Shown here in pieces: positions 1 to 8,243 of a stretch of DNA of 64,000 nt. Positions within the stretch are counted from its first letter, which is position 1. Every line of letters starts with the position of its first letter. Under the pieces are notes generated by a model. The model ran no database searches. It saw only the letters and a list, made by a program, of their open reading frames with translations, and was not told the DNA's origin. Made by a program: the position numbers and the translations under genes. Source of the DNA: JAFDVL01 sp963794955 (GTDB taxonomy: Bacteria; Acidobacteriota; Blastocatellia; RBC074); assembly GCA_963794955.1 (NCBI GenBank), contig CAWCGF010000001.1, positions 62,001 through 126,000 on the forward strand. Reading direction: 5' to 3'.

Positions 1-1510
1 CCGTGCCTGACGTGAACGCGTAAAGAATTTCGGATAAACCATGTGGCCCGGCATTATTGAGTTGCGAAGTGCCGAAGCCCGGTGAAACGGAAGAGATGGC
101 GGCAAAGGCGAGGATCGTCAAGGGGAAGATCAGCACGTTGAGCATTGCCATCTTCACGTCATACGATTCGATTTTCTTGCCCAGATATTCCGGCGTCCGC
201 CCCACCATGAGGCCAGCGATGAAGACGGCAAGCACTACGTAAATCAGCATGCCGTACAATCCTGCGCCGACGCCTCCGAAAATCACTTCGCTGAGCATAA
301 TGTTGGTAAGAGGCACTAACCCACCCAGTGGCGTGAATGAATCGTGCATTGCATTTACTGCGCCGCACGAGGCGCTCGTTGTAATCGTCGCCCAAAGTGT
401 CGAGTTGGCAAGGCCGAAGCGCACCTCTTTGCCTTCCATATTGCCGCCGGATTGCATCGCACTCGTCGTTTGATCAACTCCTGTCAGCAACGGATTGCCT
501 TTTGCTTCGGCCCAGTAAGTAACCAGGATGCCCGCGAAGAAAAGCACTGTCATCGCAGCGAAGACGGCCCAGCCATGCTTCTGCGATCCTGTCATTCGTC
601 CCAGCGTATACGTCAGCCCGGCGGAGATAGCGAAGATCGCAAACATCTCCAGCAGGTTCGTCCACGGGGTTGGGTTTTCATACGGATGCGCGCTGTTAGC
701 ATTAAAGAAGCCGCCGCCATTTGTGCCCCATTCCTTAATAAACTCTTGCGAAGCGACCGGCCCTTGCGCAATCACTTGCTCGGTGACCAGTTGCATCTCT
801 TTGAGCGGCTTGCCGTCCGGCCCGTTGATGACGTTGCCATTCGCATCCCTCTTGTCTGCCTCAATCGTTTGCGGATCAACCAACTTCACCGTGTCATAAG
901 GCTTCAGGTTCTGCGGCACGCCATCGGCCACGAGCAGCAAAGCACCGACGAGGCAAAACGGCACTAACAACCATAAGGTCGCGCGCGTCAGGTCCACCCA
1001 GAAATTGCCGAGAGTGTCCATCTGGCGTCGCGCAATGCCGCGAATAAAGGCGATGGCAAGTGCTATACCGACCGCCGCCGAAACGAAATTGTGATACGCC
1101 AATCCCGCCATCTGCGTCAGATAGCTCATCGTCACTTCCGGCACGTAACTCTGCCAGTTGGTATTAGTCGTGAACGACGCCGCTGAATTGAAAGCTGAGC
1201 CAGGCTCGATGTTCGCCAATTTCTGCGGGTTGAACGGCAGCCACGCCTGCATACGCTGCATCAGGTACAGCACAAGCATCGAGACGACGCTGAAGAGTAA
1301 CATCGCAATGGCATATTCTGTCCAACGCATCTCCCGCTTCTCATCTACCCCTGTCAGGCGATAAATCAGCCGTTCGACGGGGCGCAGCACCGGATCAAGA
1401 AACGTCCGCTCGCAGTTGAAAACTCGTGCCATAAAGACGCCGAGCGGCTTTGTAACCGCCAGCACCAGGGCAAAGAAAAACAGAATTTGCAACCATCCGT
1501 TGAGTGTCAT
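1..1510 (-). CDS. kdpA: KdpA, potassium-transporting ATPase potassium-binding subunit (partial, C-terminus off the left edge)
   Basis: This is the K+-binding and translocating subunit of the KdpFABC high-affinity potassium pump of the inner membrane. The frame is read leftward from ATG at 1510 and stays open to the window edge (about 503 codons; the family is usually 550-600). Visible are an N-terminal helix after MTLNGW, the first filter region SAFNSAASFTTNTNWQ (about residues 105-120), a second at WGTNGGGFFNANSAHP (about 261-276), a third around SCGAVNAMHDSF (about 381-392), and GPHGLSEILYAFTSGT at the edge, which leads into the fourth. It lies directly downstream of kdpF and two tiny ORFs, with kdpE and a kdpD-like kinase further upstream on the same strand. 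kdpB and kdpC should lie beyond the left edge. Confidence 0.95.
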   Translation of the reverse strand, partial: MTLNGWLQILFFFALVLAVTKPLGVFMARVFNCERTFLDPVLRPVERLIYRLTGVDEKREMRWTEYAIAMLLFSVVSMLVLYLMQRMQAWLPFNPQKLANIEPGSAFNSAASFTTNTNWQSYVPEVTMSYLTQMAGLAYHNFVSAAVGIALAIAFIRGIARRQMDTLGNFWVDLTRATLWLLVPFCLVGALLLVADGVPQNLKPYDTVKLVDPQTIEADKRDANGNVINGPDGKPLKEMQLVTEQVIAQGPVASQEFIKEWGTNGGGFFNANSAHPYENPTPWTNLLEMFAIFAISAGLTYTLGRMTGSQKHGWAVFAAMTVLFFAGILVTYWAEAKGNPLLTGVDQTTSAMQSGGNMEGKEVRFGLANSTLWATITTSASCGAVNAMHDSFTPLGGLVPLTNIMLSEVIFGGVGAGLYGMLIYVVLAVFIAGLMVGRTPEYLGKKIESYDVKMAMLNVLIFPLTILAFAAISSVSPGFGTSQLNNAGPHGLSEILYAFTSGT

Positions 1511-1524
1511 AATCGTTACCTGAT

Positions 1525-1614
1525 TCAGAACTTTTCAGGTCGCAACAAGGCGACCATCAGATAGACGAGCAGCAAGGCTGCCGCCACAAGACAAATGATA
1601 GTGATAAGACTCAT
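1525..1614 (-). CDS. kdpF: KdpF, small membrane subunit of the Kdp pump (29 aa)
   Basis: This 29-residue ORF has ATG at 1612-1614 and stop at 1525-1527. It encodes one hydrophobic helix (SLITIICLVAAALLLVYLMV) ending in ALLRPEKF. In length, hydrophobic profile and charged C-terminus it matches KdpF, the 29-residue peptide that stabilises KdpABC. It sits 14 bases upstream of the kdpA start on the same strand, which is the canonical kdpF-kdpA order. The gene is too short for ordinary gene callers. Confidence 0.85.
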   Translation of the reverse strand: MSLITIICLVAAALLLVYLMVALLRPEKF

Positions 1615-1622
1615 AATTTTTC

Positions 1623-1706
1623 CTACAGCCTTTCACAGCCTCGGACGTAAACCGCTGAGGCCAGGAAAAAAAGAAATATCAAACCCAGGAAAATCAAGTC
1701 AGTCAT
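1623..1706 (-). CDS. 27-aa single-helix membrane peptide upstream of kdpF
   Basis: ATG at 1704-1706 opens a 27-codon frame that closes at 1623-1625, eight bases before the kdpF start. The peptide is one hydrophobic helix (LIFLGLIFLFFLASAVYV) followed by the short polar tail RGCERL. Its position and compactness suggest a co-transcribed accessory peptide of the Kdp pump. From memory, short ORFs with a Y-x-x-G-C-x-R-L ending occur before kdpF in other bacteria, but this was not checked. A role in pump assembly or regulation is inference only. Confidence 0.6.
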   Translation of the reverse strand: MTDLIFLGLIFLFFLASAVYVRGCERL

Positions 1707-1766
1707 TTTGCCGCCCCTTTCGCAGCGCTCTCGCATCGAACAATCGCCGAGCGCTGGTTGATTTCA

Positions 1767-1967
1767 TTAAAGCTCGCCCTGCTGTCTGCGCCGCTTCATT
1801 TCCCCTAACACTAGCCACATCTGAATTGCGAAATCGAGGTCTTGTAAATTCTTGCTCAGAGACTTTCTCATCAGGCTCAACTTACTGAGCAGACACAAAA
1901 CGAACGTTTTGGCTAAGAGGAAGGTCAAGCCCAAAGCAGTAGCTAGGGCGAGCGTTTGTTCTAACAT
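1767..1967 (-). CDS. 66-aa predicted small membrane protein between kdpE and kdpF
   Basis: The frame can start at TTG 1982 or ATG 1967. The ATG is preferred because AAAAGGG lies about five bases upstream of it. The N-terminal third is hydrophobic (about residues 6-30, one or two helices) and the C-terminal half is polar, ending in a basic run MKRRRQQG. No family is recognised. It lies on the kdp strand between kdpE and the 27-aa peptide, downstream of a KdpE-like site, so it would be the first ORF of a kdpFA transcript. The call rests on position, Shine-Dalgarno sequence and hydrophobicity; it could be a chance ORF. Confidence 0.4.
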   Translation of the reverse strand: MLEQTLALATALGLTFLLAKTFVLCLLSKLSLMRKSLSKNLQDLDFAIQMWLVLGEMKRRRQQGEL

Positions 1968-2065
1968 AACTACCCTTTTCAATGTCCCTTGGGACCGAAA
2001 CCTTGGTGGAACGATCCCGCGACAAACACAGCCTACTGCTGCTCACATAAAGATGGAGTAAGTGA

Positions 2066-2084
2066 TTTATAAAAAGTTCATAAA
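2066..2084 (-). promoter_or_regulatory. Candidate KdpE-binding site upstream of the kdp structural genes
   Basis: Just after the kdpE stop there is an AT-rich element with inverted TTTAT/ATAAA ends (2066-2070 and 2080-2084) around a run of A on the plus strand, which is T on the coding strand. The E. coli KdpE operator is also a TTTATA element followed by a T tract, so this is a plausible operator for the downstream minus-strand genes. No convincing -10 was assigned. The resemblance is weak and was judged by eye. Confidence 0.3.
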
Positions 2085-2098
2085 GATAGCTGAAGCGT

Positions 2099-2791
2099 CT
2101 AACTTCCCGAAATGAAGCGATAGCCAACCCAGGGTTCAGTGAGAATGTATCGCGGGTGAGCAGGATCAGCTTCGATTTTCTTGCGCAATTGGCCAATAAA
2201 AACACGCAAGTATTCGGTTTGTTCCGTGTAATTGCCGCCCCAAATCGCGGCCAGCAAGGTGCGATGCGTAATGACCTTGCTGCGATTTTGAAAGAGATAA
2301 ACAAGCAAATCGAATTCTTTCGGTGTGAGATGAACTTCCTGCTGGCGGACAAGGATTTTATGGGCCGCGAGGTCAATCGCAAAATCGCCTTCGGTAAGGG
2401 TGTCTTGTGTTTGCTGGGCGGCGGGAATGCGCCGCAATGTCGCGCGCACGCGTGCCAGCAACTCATCAATCCCAAAGGGTTTTGTAATGTAATCATCCGC
2501 GCCCGCGTCTAGGGCTTCTACTTTGGCGTGTTCCTCGCCTTTGACGGAAAGCACAATGATCGGCATCTGAGATATTTTGCGAATCGCCTGGCACAGCTCA
2601 AGTCCAGTCATTTCCGGCATGGAAAGATCGGTGATGACCAAATCAGGATGCCAATCGTAAAATAATTCCAACGCGGCTTGCCCATCCGCAGCGGTGCGGA
2701 CTTCGTAACGGTGTGCGATCAGGCTGCGCCGCAAGACACGAACGATCTGCGCTTCGTCATCAACAATTAAAATTTTGTGGGTGTCGGTCAT
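2099..2791 (-). CDS. kdpE: KdpE-like OmpR-family response regulator
   Basis: This 230-residue cytoplasmic transcription factor has an N-terminal receiver with acidic pocket VDDE, phospho-acceptor Asp in LVITDLSMPEMTG (about residue 54) and Lys in ITKPFG. Its C-terminal winged helix (about 130-228) carries HLTPKEFDLLVYLFQN and ends in PWVGYRF, all KdpE-like. Its start overlaps the stop of the upstream kinase by four bases (2788-2791), indicating translational coupling. The family activates kdpFABC under K+ limitation, and the structural genes lie directly downstream. Length and key residues are normal. Confidence 0.9.
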   Translation of the reverse strand: MTDTHKILIVDDEAQIVRVLRRSLIAHRYEVRTAADGQAALELFYDWHPDLVITDLSMPEMTGLELCQAIRKISQMPIIVLSVKGEEHAKVEALDAGADDYITKPFGIDELLARVRATLRRIPAAQQTQDTLTEGDFAIDLAAHKILVRQQEVHLTPKEFDLLVYLFQNRSKVITHRTLLAAIWGGNYTEQTEYLRVFIGQLRKKIEADPAHPRYILTEPWVGYRFISGS

Positions 2792-3927
2792 CCTTCTTCA
2801 TCAGCAATGGGAGTCGTAAAGGCCACGCGCGTCCCCCGTTTATGTTCGCCTTCGGTAATCCAAATTCGCCCGCCGTGCGATTCAACTATGCCACGCGCAA
2901 TGGCTAAGCCCAGGCCTAATCCACCAACCGCAACTTTCTCCTTTTCATCCAGCGTAGCGCGGAAAAATTTATCAAAGACGCGTTCGCGCATTTCAACAGG
3001 AATGCCGCGCCCTTCATCATTGACCGCAATTTCAACCAGGTCATGGGCGGCTCGTTGTGCCGTAATTGTCATCACCGTTCCCGCCAGAGAATATTTTGCC
3101 GCGTTGTCGAGCAAAGTGTAAACGACTTGTGCCAGGGCTTTGGCATCTACGCGAATGGCAGGTAATTCGGCCTCGGTTTCGAGGTTGACGCGATGCTGTT
3201 TGAGTAAATCTTTTGCGCGTTCCAGAGCTGTCGAAATGATTTCATCCACGCTGCTCCACGTGCGGCGTAATTGCAATGCATTGGCTTCCAGCCGTGCCAA
3301 CTCCACCATCCCTTCCGTGAAGTGATTCAAGCGATCCGTTTCTTCGTTGATGATTTCCAAGAACTCTTTTTTGTCTTCCGCATCGAGATGAAATTCTTCA
3401 CTGCGATCATCATCCAGTAGAGAAGTCACAGCCGCTTTGATCGAAGTGAGGGGGGTGCGAATGTCATGCGTGACGGCATCAAGCAACGCGGATTTTAATT
3501 GCTCGCTCTGGCGCAAGGCTTCGGCGTGGCTGGCTTGCTCGAATACCGCTTGCAACTCCTGATACAATCGTTCGATTTCCTGCTTGCTACGTTCGGTTTC
3601 TTCGGCACGTCGGCGCGCATACGCAGAAAGCTCTCCTGTTGTGAAGGCCGTAATGCTGAAGGCCGCCCACGCGATCAAATTTTGCGGGTCTGCAATCGTC
3701 CAAGTGCGCACGGGCGGCAGAAAGAAAAAGTTGAAGCAAAGCATCGCTGCCGCAGAAGCCACCAACGCCGGATTGCGTCCAATGAAGGTGGCAATGAACA
3801 AGATCGCTAATAACAACGCCAATGCCACTGTCGTTGAACTGAGCCGCGCATGAAATGGTTCCAGTACAACGGTAGTCAACGCAATACTGCCAAGAGCTAC
3901 CAAATATCGAAGCCATTTGCTTTGCAT
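2788..3927 (-). CDS. kdpD: Short KdpD-like sensor histidine kinase lacking the N-terminal KdpD/USP domains
   Basis: This 379-residue membrane kinase has an N-terminal DUF4118-like four-helix region (about residues 8-95), a coiled linker (about 100-140), the HisKA phospho-acceptor His in VTHDIRTPLTSIKA, and a HATPase domain with N box DNAAKYS, DEGRGI and GLGLGLAIARGI. It is less than half the length of E. coli KdpD (894 residues): the cytoplasmic Walker-containing KdpD domain and USP domain are absent. The start ATG immediately follows the nagB stop (TAAATG), and the 3' end overlaps kdpE. It is the expected partner of KdpE, but it must sense through the membrane region or with a separate protein. 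Confidence 0.88.
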   Translation of the reverse strand: MQSKWLRYLVALGSIALTTVVLEPFHARLSSTTVALALLLAILFIATFIGRNPALVASAAAMLCFNFFFLPPVRTWTIADPQNLIAWAAFSITAFTTGELSAYARRRAEETERSKQEIERLYQELQAVFEQASHAEALRQSEQLKSALLDAVTHDIRTPLTSIKAAVTSLLDDDRSEEFHLDAEDKKEFLEIINEETDRLNHFTEGMVELARLEANALQLRRTWSSVDEIISTALERAKDLLKQHRVNLETEAELPAIRVDAKALAQVVYTLLDNAAKYSLAGTVMTITAQRAAHDLVEIAVNDEGRGIPVEMRERVFDKFFRATLDEKEKVAVGGLGLGLAIARGIVESHGGRIWITEGEHKRGTRVAFTTPIADEEG

Positions 3928-4671
3928 TTACTTGCTCGCGGTTGTCAGTAAGGCGGCGGAAGCTTGGTCAAGATAGACAGTTGTGTTTGAATGGGTCTGC
4001 AAAATCGAAGCGGGTGCAAGCGGCGAGACTTCCCCTTCGAGACACGCTTTGACGGCTACGGCTTTGCGCGCATCGGGCACAACGCAGATAATCTCATTTG
4101 CTTTCAGAATTTGTTTGATGGACATGGAAATGGCTTGGGTTGGCACGTCATCCAGTGTGGCGAACCATCCTTCGCCCCATTGTTGACGGCGGCACGCTTC
4201 ATCCAAGTTGACGATGAGGTAAGGCTCTTCAATCTCAAAATCCGCCGGCGGATCATTGAAGGCCAAATGCCCGTTTTCACCGATGCCGACAAAGGCAACA
4301 TCAATTGGAGCTGCAGCCAGCAAGGCTCCAACGCTGGCACGAACTTCCTGCGGGTTGGCTTCGCCGTCGAGTAAGTGGTAGTTTTGCAACCCGGTTGGTT
4401 GAATGAACCGTTCGTGCAAATATTTGCGAAAGCTGGCCGGATGCGTGAGGGGCATATTGATGTACTCATCCAGGTGAAACATTTCAACTTTTGCCCAGTC
4501 AATGTCAGAAGCTTTCGTCAGCGCATCCAGAAACTCAAATTGCGACGCGCCGGTGGCGGCAATGATGCGCGCTTTGCCATTGGCCGTGATCGCTTGACGA
4601 AGACTGGTGGCCGCCTGTTCCGCTGCGGCTTCTCCAAGTAAAATTTTGTTGTCGAAGATTTTGATGTTCAT
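3928..4671 (-). CDS. nagB: Glucosamine-6-phosphate deaminase family protein
   Basis: This 247-residue cytosolic enzyme should convert glucosamine 6-phosphate to fructose 6-phosphate and ammonia, the last step of amino-sugar entry into glycolysis. Visible motifs are ATGASQFEFLDAL (phosphate loop, about residue 40), FHLDEYINMPLTHPASFRKYL with the catalytic Asp-Glu pair, and GIGENGHLAFNDPP with the catalytic His. A 6-phosphogluconolactonase-like relative is excluded by the DEY and GHLAFNDPP motifs. Its start lies two bases from the divergent nagA start, and its stop abuts the KdpD-like kinase start, so it may be co-transcribed with kdpDE. Confidence 0.9.
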   Translation of the reverse strand: MNIKIFDNKILLGEAAAEQAATSLRQAITANGKARIIAATGASQFEFLDALTKASDIDWAKVEMFHLDEYINMPLTHPASFRKYLHERFIQPTGLQNYHLLDGEANPQEVRASVGALLAAAPIDVAFVGIGENGHLAFNDPPADFEIEEPYLIVNLDEACRRQQWGEGWFATLDDVPTQAISMSIKQILKANEIICVVPDARKAVAVKACLEGEVSPLAPASILQTHSNTTVYLDQASAALLTTASK

Positions 4672-4673
4672 AT

Positions 4674-5645
4674 ATGCAAATCGAATTTCCTGGTTTTTTT
4701 GATCTTCAAGTGAATGGGTTCGCAGGTGTTGATTTCAACGAACCCTGTACGCCCGAACAGTTGCAGCACGCTATTGCAGCGCAACGAGCGACAGGCGTGA
4801 CGCGATTTCTGCCTACGCTAATTACGTCGTCTCGGGAACATTTTGCAAGTTGTGCGCGCGCAATTGTGAATTTTACTGATCCAGCTCTGGTGGGCATTCA
4901 CATGGAAGGCCCATACATTTCATCTGCCGATGGCCCGCGTGGCGCGCATCCTAAAGCGCATGCTTGTGCGGCTTCTATTGAAGATTTCCAGCGACGACAG
5001 GACGCGGCACAGGGCAAAATTGTGTTGGTCACGCTCGCCCCCGAAGTGCCGAATGCGCTTGCGTTGATTGAATATCTAGTTATGCAAAAGATCAAAGTTG
5101 CGATAGGGCATACGGCTGCCACGCCGGAACAAATTCGGGCGGCGATCACCGCAGGTGCCACGCTCTCAACGCATCTAGGCAATGGCTGTGCGAATCTGTT
5201 GCCGCGCCATCCAAATTTTATTTGGGAACAGTTAGCGGCGGATGAATTATCCGCCAGCTTCATTGTGGACGGGCATCATTTGCCTGCGGCCACGGTCAAA
5301 GCGATGCTCCGCGCAAAGACACTAGAGCGTACGATGCTGGTCACGGATGCAATTGCGGCTGCCGGATGCGCGCCGGGATTGTTTGAGTTAGGCGGCGTGA
5401 CGGTGGAATTAAGCGCGGATGGTCGCGTTGCCGAACCAGGCAAGCCGTGGCTCGCGGGTTCCTCGCTTACGATGGATCGTGCGGTGGCGAATACAGCAAA
5501 ATTCACGGGCTTATCCCTGGCCGAGGTATTGCCGCTGGCTTCAGCCAAACCAGCAACTTTCATCGGCAGCGAAACAATCGGCACTGTCATTGCCGATTGG
5601 GACGAAGCGAATTATGCTCTGGCGGTGAAAACAGTAGTTTCGTAA
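4674..5645 (+). CDS. nagA: N-acetylglucosamine-6-phosphate deacetylase, short form
   Basis: This enzyme deacetylates GlcNAc-6-phosphate and so supplies the substrate of NagB. Motifs of the amidohydrolase barrel are PGFFDLQVNGFAGVDF at the N-terminus, HMEGPYIS, GHTAAT (metal His), HLGNGCANLLPRHPNFIWEQ, VDGHHLP and the catalytic Asp in TDAIAAAG. At 323 residues it is shorter than the usual 370-390: the frame is closed by a stop at 4662-4664, so the N-terminal beta-sandwich strand segment is truly absent. It diverges from nagB with two bases between the start codons, leaving no room for a separate promoter or Shine-Dalgarno sequence. Confidence 0.9.
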   Translation: MQIEFPGFFDLQVNGFAGVDFNEPCTPEQLQHAIAAQRATGVTRFLPTLITSSREHFASCARAIVNFTDPALVGIHMEGPYISSADGPRGAHPKAHACAASIEDFQRRQDAAQGKIVLVTLAPEVPNALALIEYLVMQKIKVAIGHTAATPEQIRAAITAGATLSTHLGNGCANLLPRHPNFIWEQLAADELSASFIVDGHHLPAATVKAMLRAKTLERTMLVTDAIAAAGCAPGLFELGGVTVELSADGRVAEPGKPWLAGSSLTMDRAVANTAKFTGLSLAEVLPLASAKPATFIGSETIGTVIADWDEANYALAVKTVVS

Positions 5646-5681
5646 TCACGCGGAGTCTCTTTCATTCTTCACTTTTCTTTC

Positions 5682-5750
5682 TGCCTTTTTCATTATTTTG
5701 CTAGCAGACATCTGGCAAACCGTGTTTCCTGTCAATCAATGAAAAAGGCA
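5682..5750. repeat. Phrase-type inverted repeat (AAAAAGGCA) between nagA and the MFS gene
   Basis: Perfect 13-base arms (TGCCTTTTTCATT at 5682-5694 and its complement at 5738-5750) flank a 43-base loop. Weaker pairing extends outward to about 5661 and 5766. The right arm runs into the AGGAG of the MFS start at 5766. The GGCAAA phrase recurs in the hairpins at 36858-36961 and 45078-45182. Confidence 0.7.
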
Positions 5751-5765
5751 AAAGGAGAATGAAAA

Positions 5766-7100
5766 ATGGTTTCCAGGCAGGCGCTCTCTGCCCATCTTTT
5801 TCGTAACCTCTTTCCAACTATGAAAAAACGCCCCATCAAACATTTGCGCTGGTACATCGCGATTCTGATTTGCTTTGCCTCGGAATTGAATTACATGGAT
5901 CGCAACACTCTCTCCGTGCTGAAAGTCACGATTCAGAAGGCGCTGAATTTTGACGACAATGGCTATGCCCTGATTACGGCCACGTTTTTGTGGACGTATG
6001 CCATTGCTTACGTGATTAGCGGTTGGGTGGTAGATCGTTTAGGATCGCGGCGCGGTTTTTTAGTGTTTGTTTCGGGCTGGTCAATCGCGAATATGCTGCA
6101 TGCATTTGCTACGGGCGTTGGTAGTTTTCAATTCTACCGTGGACTATTGGCGACGATGGAACCAGCGAATTTTCCCGCTGGCATTAAAGCTGTATCGGAA
6201 TGGTTCCCGATGCGCGAGCGCGCTTTGGCAGTCGGGATTTTCAATGCAGGAACGGCGCTCGGTAACACGCTCGCCGTTCCGGTGGCGGCGGCGGTCGCGC
6301 TGGCGTATGGATGGCAAGCGGCCTTCGTTATCACGGGTGCCGTCGGCTTTGTTTGGGTCGCGATTTGGTATTTCGCCTATCACCTGCCGCAAGATCATCC
6401 ACGCCTGTCGGACGAAGAACGACAACTGATCCTGGCGGGCAGAGAAGCCGAAGATGAAACCGCGCACGAAAAACCCTCGCCCTGGCAATTACTCAAAATG
6501 CCTGCGACCTGGGGCTGCGCACTGGCTCGTTTGTTGACTGATCCGATTTCCTACTTCCTGTTTTTTTGGACGCCCAGCTATCTGGAAAAAGAACGTGGCT
6601 TTGACCTTAAACAAGTTGGCATGTACGCGTGGATTCCGTTTGCGGCGCTAACCCTGGGCAATTTGTTTAGTGGGGCGATGCCACGCTGGTTGATTAGTCG
6701 CGGCTGGGCGCTGAACACGGCGCGCAAAGGCACGATGCTCGGCGTGTCATTGGCAATGTTGATCTTATGCTTCGTTGTCACACAAGCGACGACACCTGTG
6801 GCAGCCGTACTAATTTTAGCGGCGGTAATGTTTGGGCATGCGGCGTGGGGCAACATCACGCTTCCGGCAGAAGCCTTTCACCGCAACGCCGTTGGTTTTG
6901 TCACCGGTTTTGGCGGATTTTTAGGCGGCATTGCGGGGGGGATTACCCAACTTGTCATCGGCAGCGTCGTGACGAAATATGGCTATGGGCCAATCTTTGC
7001 GGTGTGTTCGGTGATGTATTTAGCGGCGCTGGGCTGCGTACATTTTTTGATCGGCGAACTCGGTGTTATTCAGCAGGTGAAACCCGCCGTGCGAGCTTGA
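5766..7100 (+). CDS. MFS transporter of the anion:cation symporter (ExuT/hexuronate) type
   Basis: This inner-membrane secondary transporter has about twelve helices and 444 residues. Signature segments are ELNYMDRNTLSVL in the first helix region, WVVDRLGSRRGFL in loop 2-3, EPANFPAGIKAVSEWFPMRERALAVGIFNAGTALG in helices 4-5, and QDHPRLSDEER before the central loop. The pattern resembles ACS-family hexuronate/sugar-acid carriers, but the substrate cannot be read from sequence. The start at 5766 has AGGAG eight bases upstream; a second ATG at 5820 (MKKRPIKHLRW) is where family similarity begins but lacks a Shine-Dalgarno sequence. Lying between nagA and a GntR regulator, it may carry an amino sugar or uronate. 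Confidence 0.85.
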   Translation: MVSRQALSAHLFRNLFPTMKKRPIKHLRWYIAILICFASELNYMDRNTLSVLKVTIQKALNFDDNGYALITATFLWTYAIAYVISGWVVDRLGSRRGFLVFVSGWSIANMLHAFATGVGSFQFYRGLLATMEPANFPAGIKAVSEWFPMRERALAVGIFNAGTALGNTLAVPVAAAVALAYGWQAAFVITGAVGFVWVAIWYFAYHLPQDHPRLSDEERQLILAGREAEDETAHEKPSPWQLLKMPATWGCALARLLTDPISYFLFFWTPSYLEKERGFDLKQVGMYAWIPFAALTLGNLFSGAMPRWLISRGWALNTARKGTMLGVSLAMLILCFVVTQATTPVAAVLILAAVMFGHAAWGNITLPAEAFHRNAVGFVTGFGGFLGGIAGGITQLVIGSVVTKYGYGPIFAVCSVMYLAALGCVHFLIGELGVIQQVKPAVRA

Positions 7101-7132
7101 GAGAATTTATTTCACCTCTTGTGGCCTTGCCA

Positions 7133-7888
7133 TCATTTCTTGCTGGGCAATTTTTTGCTTTTGCTGGCTGGCAGTTTTTGGGTGGCCTTTACCCATTCTC
7201 GCTCGGCGGCTACCAAATGGGCAGTGAGTAATTCTTTGGCATGACGCGCCTCGCCTTGTCGTACGGCTTCGTAAATTTGCTCGTGCCAGTCGAGCGCTTC
7301 GCCCTTTTCCTTCGCACGGGCGATTGCCTCTCGGCGAATCTGTAACAGCAAACCCGCAACTGTGTCCATCACATTGCTCATTACTTTATTGCCCGCCGCC
7401 GCCGCCAATGCCTGATGAAAGCGCACATCGTGTTTGAGAAACTTTTCCGTATCGTTGAAGGTCTTGCGCATGCCTTCGATTTCTGCCGAGATTGCCTTTA
7501 ATTGTTCTGACGTCGCGCGTTCTGCCGCTAGCTCGACTAGTCCTGCCTCAATAATGCGCCGCGCCTCAAAAAGTTCGGCTGGCTCCGTCTTGTGAATCAG
7601 CGTTAGGAACTCCATTGGCTCCGCGAAAATTTCTGGCGAGGAGTCTGCAATGTACGTTCCTGCGCCTGGCTTCGCGCGAATGATGCCCATCACGGACAGC
7701 GCTTTGAGCGCAGTACGCAAACTGGGACGGCTAATGCCCAGCATCTCGGCGAGTTCTCGTTCCGGCGGTAAGCGGCTGCCCGCCTTTAATTCTCCTTGTT
7801 GTAGCAATTCTTTGATGCGTTGGACGACGAGTTCCGTAATGCCAGAACGATCAATCGGTGCAAGTGTGCGACTGAAGTGCGTACTCAT
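7133..7888 (-). CDS. GntR-family transcriptional regulator, FadR/FCD subfamily
   Basis: This is a dimeric DNA-binding repressor or activator that responds to a small acid or sugar metabolite. The N-terminal winged helix (about residues 15-80) has SRLPPERELAEMLGISRPSL and ends in GIIRAKPGAGTYI. The C-terminal helical FCD domain (about 95-225) carries EARRIIEAGLVELAA, HDVRFHQALAAAAGNKV and the metal-binding His in DWHEQIYEAVRQGE. The tail is Lys-rich. ATG at 7888 was chosen over the longer frame start at 7966 because the protein begins like its family there, and the longer version would run across a candidate operator at 7951-7961. It is convergent with the MFS gene and divergent from the TonB receptor. 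Confidence 0.88.
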   Translation of the reverse strand: MSTHFSRTLAPIDRSGITELVVQRIKELLQQGELKAGSRLPPERELAEMLGISRPSLRTALKALSVMGIIRAKPGAGTYIADSSPEIFAEPMEFLTLIHKTEPAELFEARRIIEAGLVELAAERATSEQLKAISAEIEGMRKTFNDTEKFLKHDVRFHQALAAAAGNKVMSNVMDTVAGLLLQIRREAIARAKEKGEALDWHEQIYEAVRQGEARHAKELLTAHLVAAEREWVKATQKLPASKSKKLPSKK

Positions 7889-7950
7889 AGATTTCCAGCA
7901 GATGTGCTTATCAGGCGAACCCCACTGCTCGCCCCGAAAGATTTTGCGGA

Positions 7951-7961
7951 TTGGTAAGACC
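7951..7961. promoter_or_regulatory. Candidate FadR-type operator at the gntR-like gene
   Basis: TTGGTAAGACC matches the FadR/PdhR-type half-site arrangement TGGT-N3-ACC. It lies 63 bases upstream of the regulator start, so it would serve autoregulation. The last position of the second half-site is G rather than A. Confidence 0.45.
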
Positions 7962-8243
7962 GTCAAACTTTAGAACCGCCGCTTTGCCCTGTCAACATAG
8001 TCGGCTGCAATTCCAGTTTTTTGGACAGGTTTTCAAGATTTCGGATAAGTGCGTGAGCCTGTGACACTACATTTGCGAAAGCCTCGGACACTTGTACGAC
8101 TGACAAGCAGCGAAGTCAGGAAGGCCGTGTGGAGGAGGCGTTAGCACCAAAACCTTGATTTTACAGCAGGCTACTTTACGGCAACTCAACCAAAGAGCAG
8201 CAATATCACTCGATTTTCAGCAGCGGCTAATTACTTCGGTCAG

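Noticed and set aside
344..967. Long plus-strand frames over kdpA (for example 207 codons)
   Set aside because: They are antisense to a strongly recognised KdpA frame and have no family motif or Shine-Dalgarno sequence.
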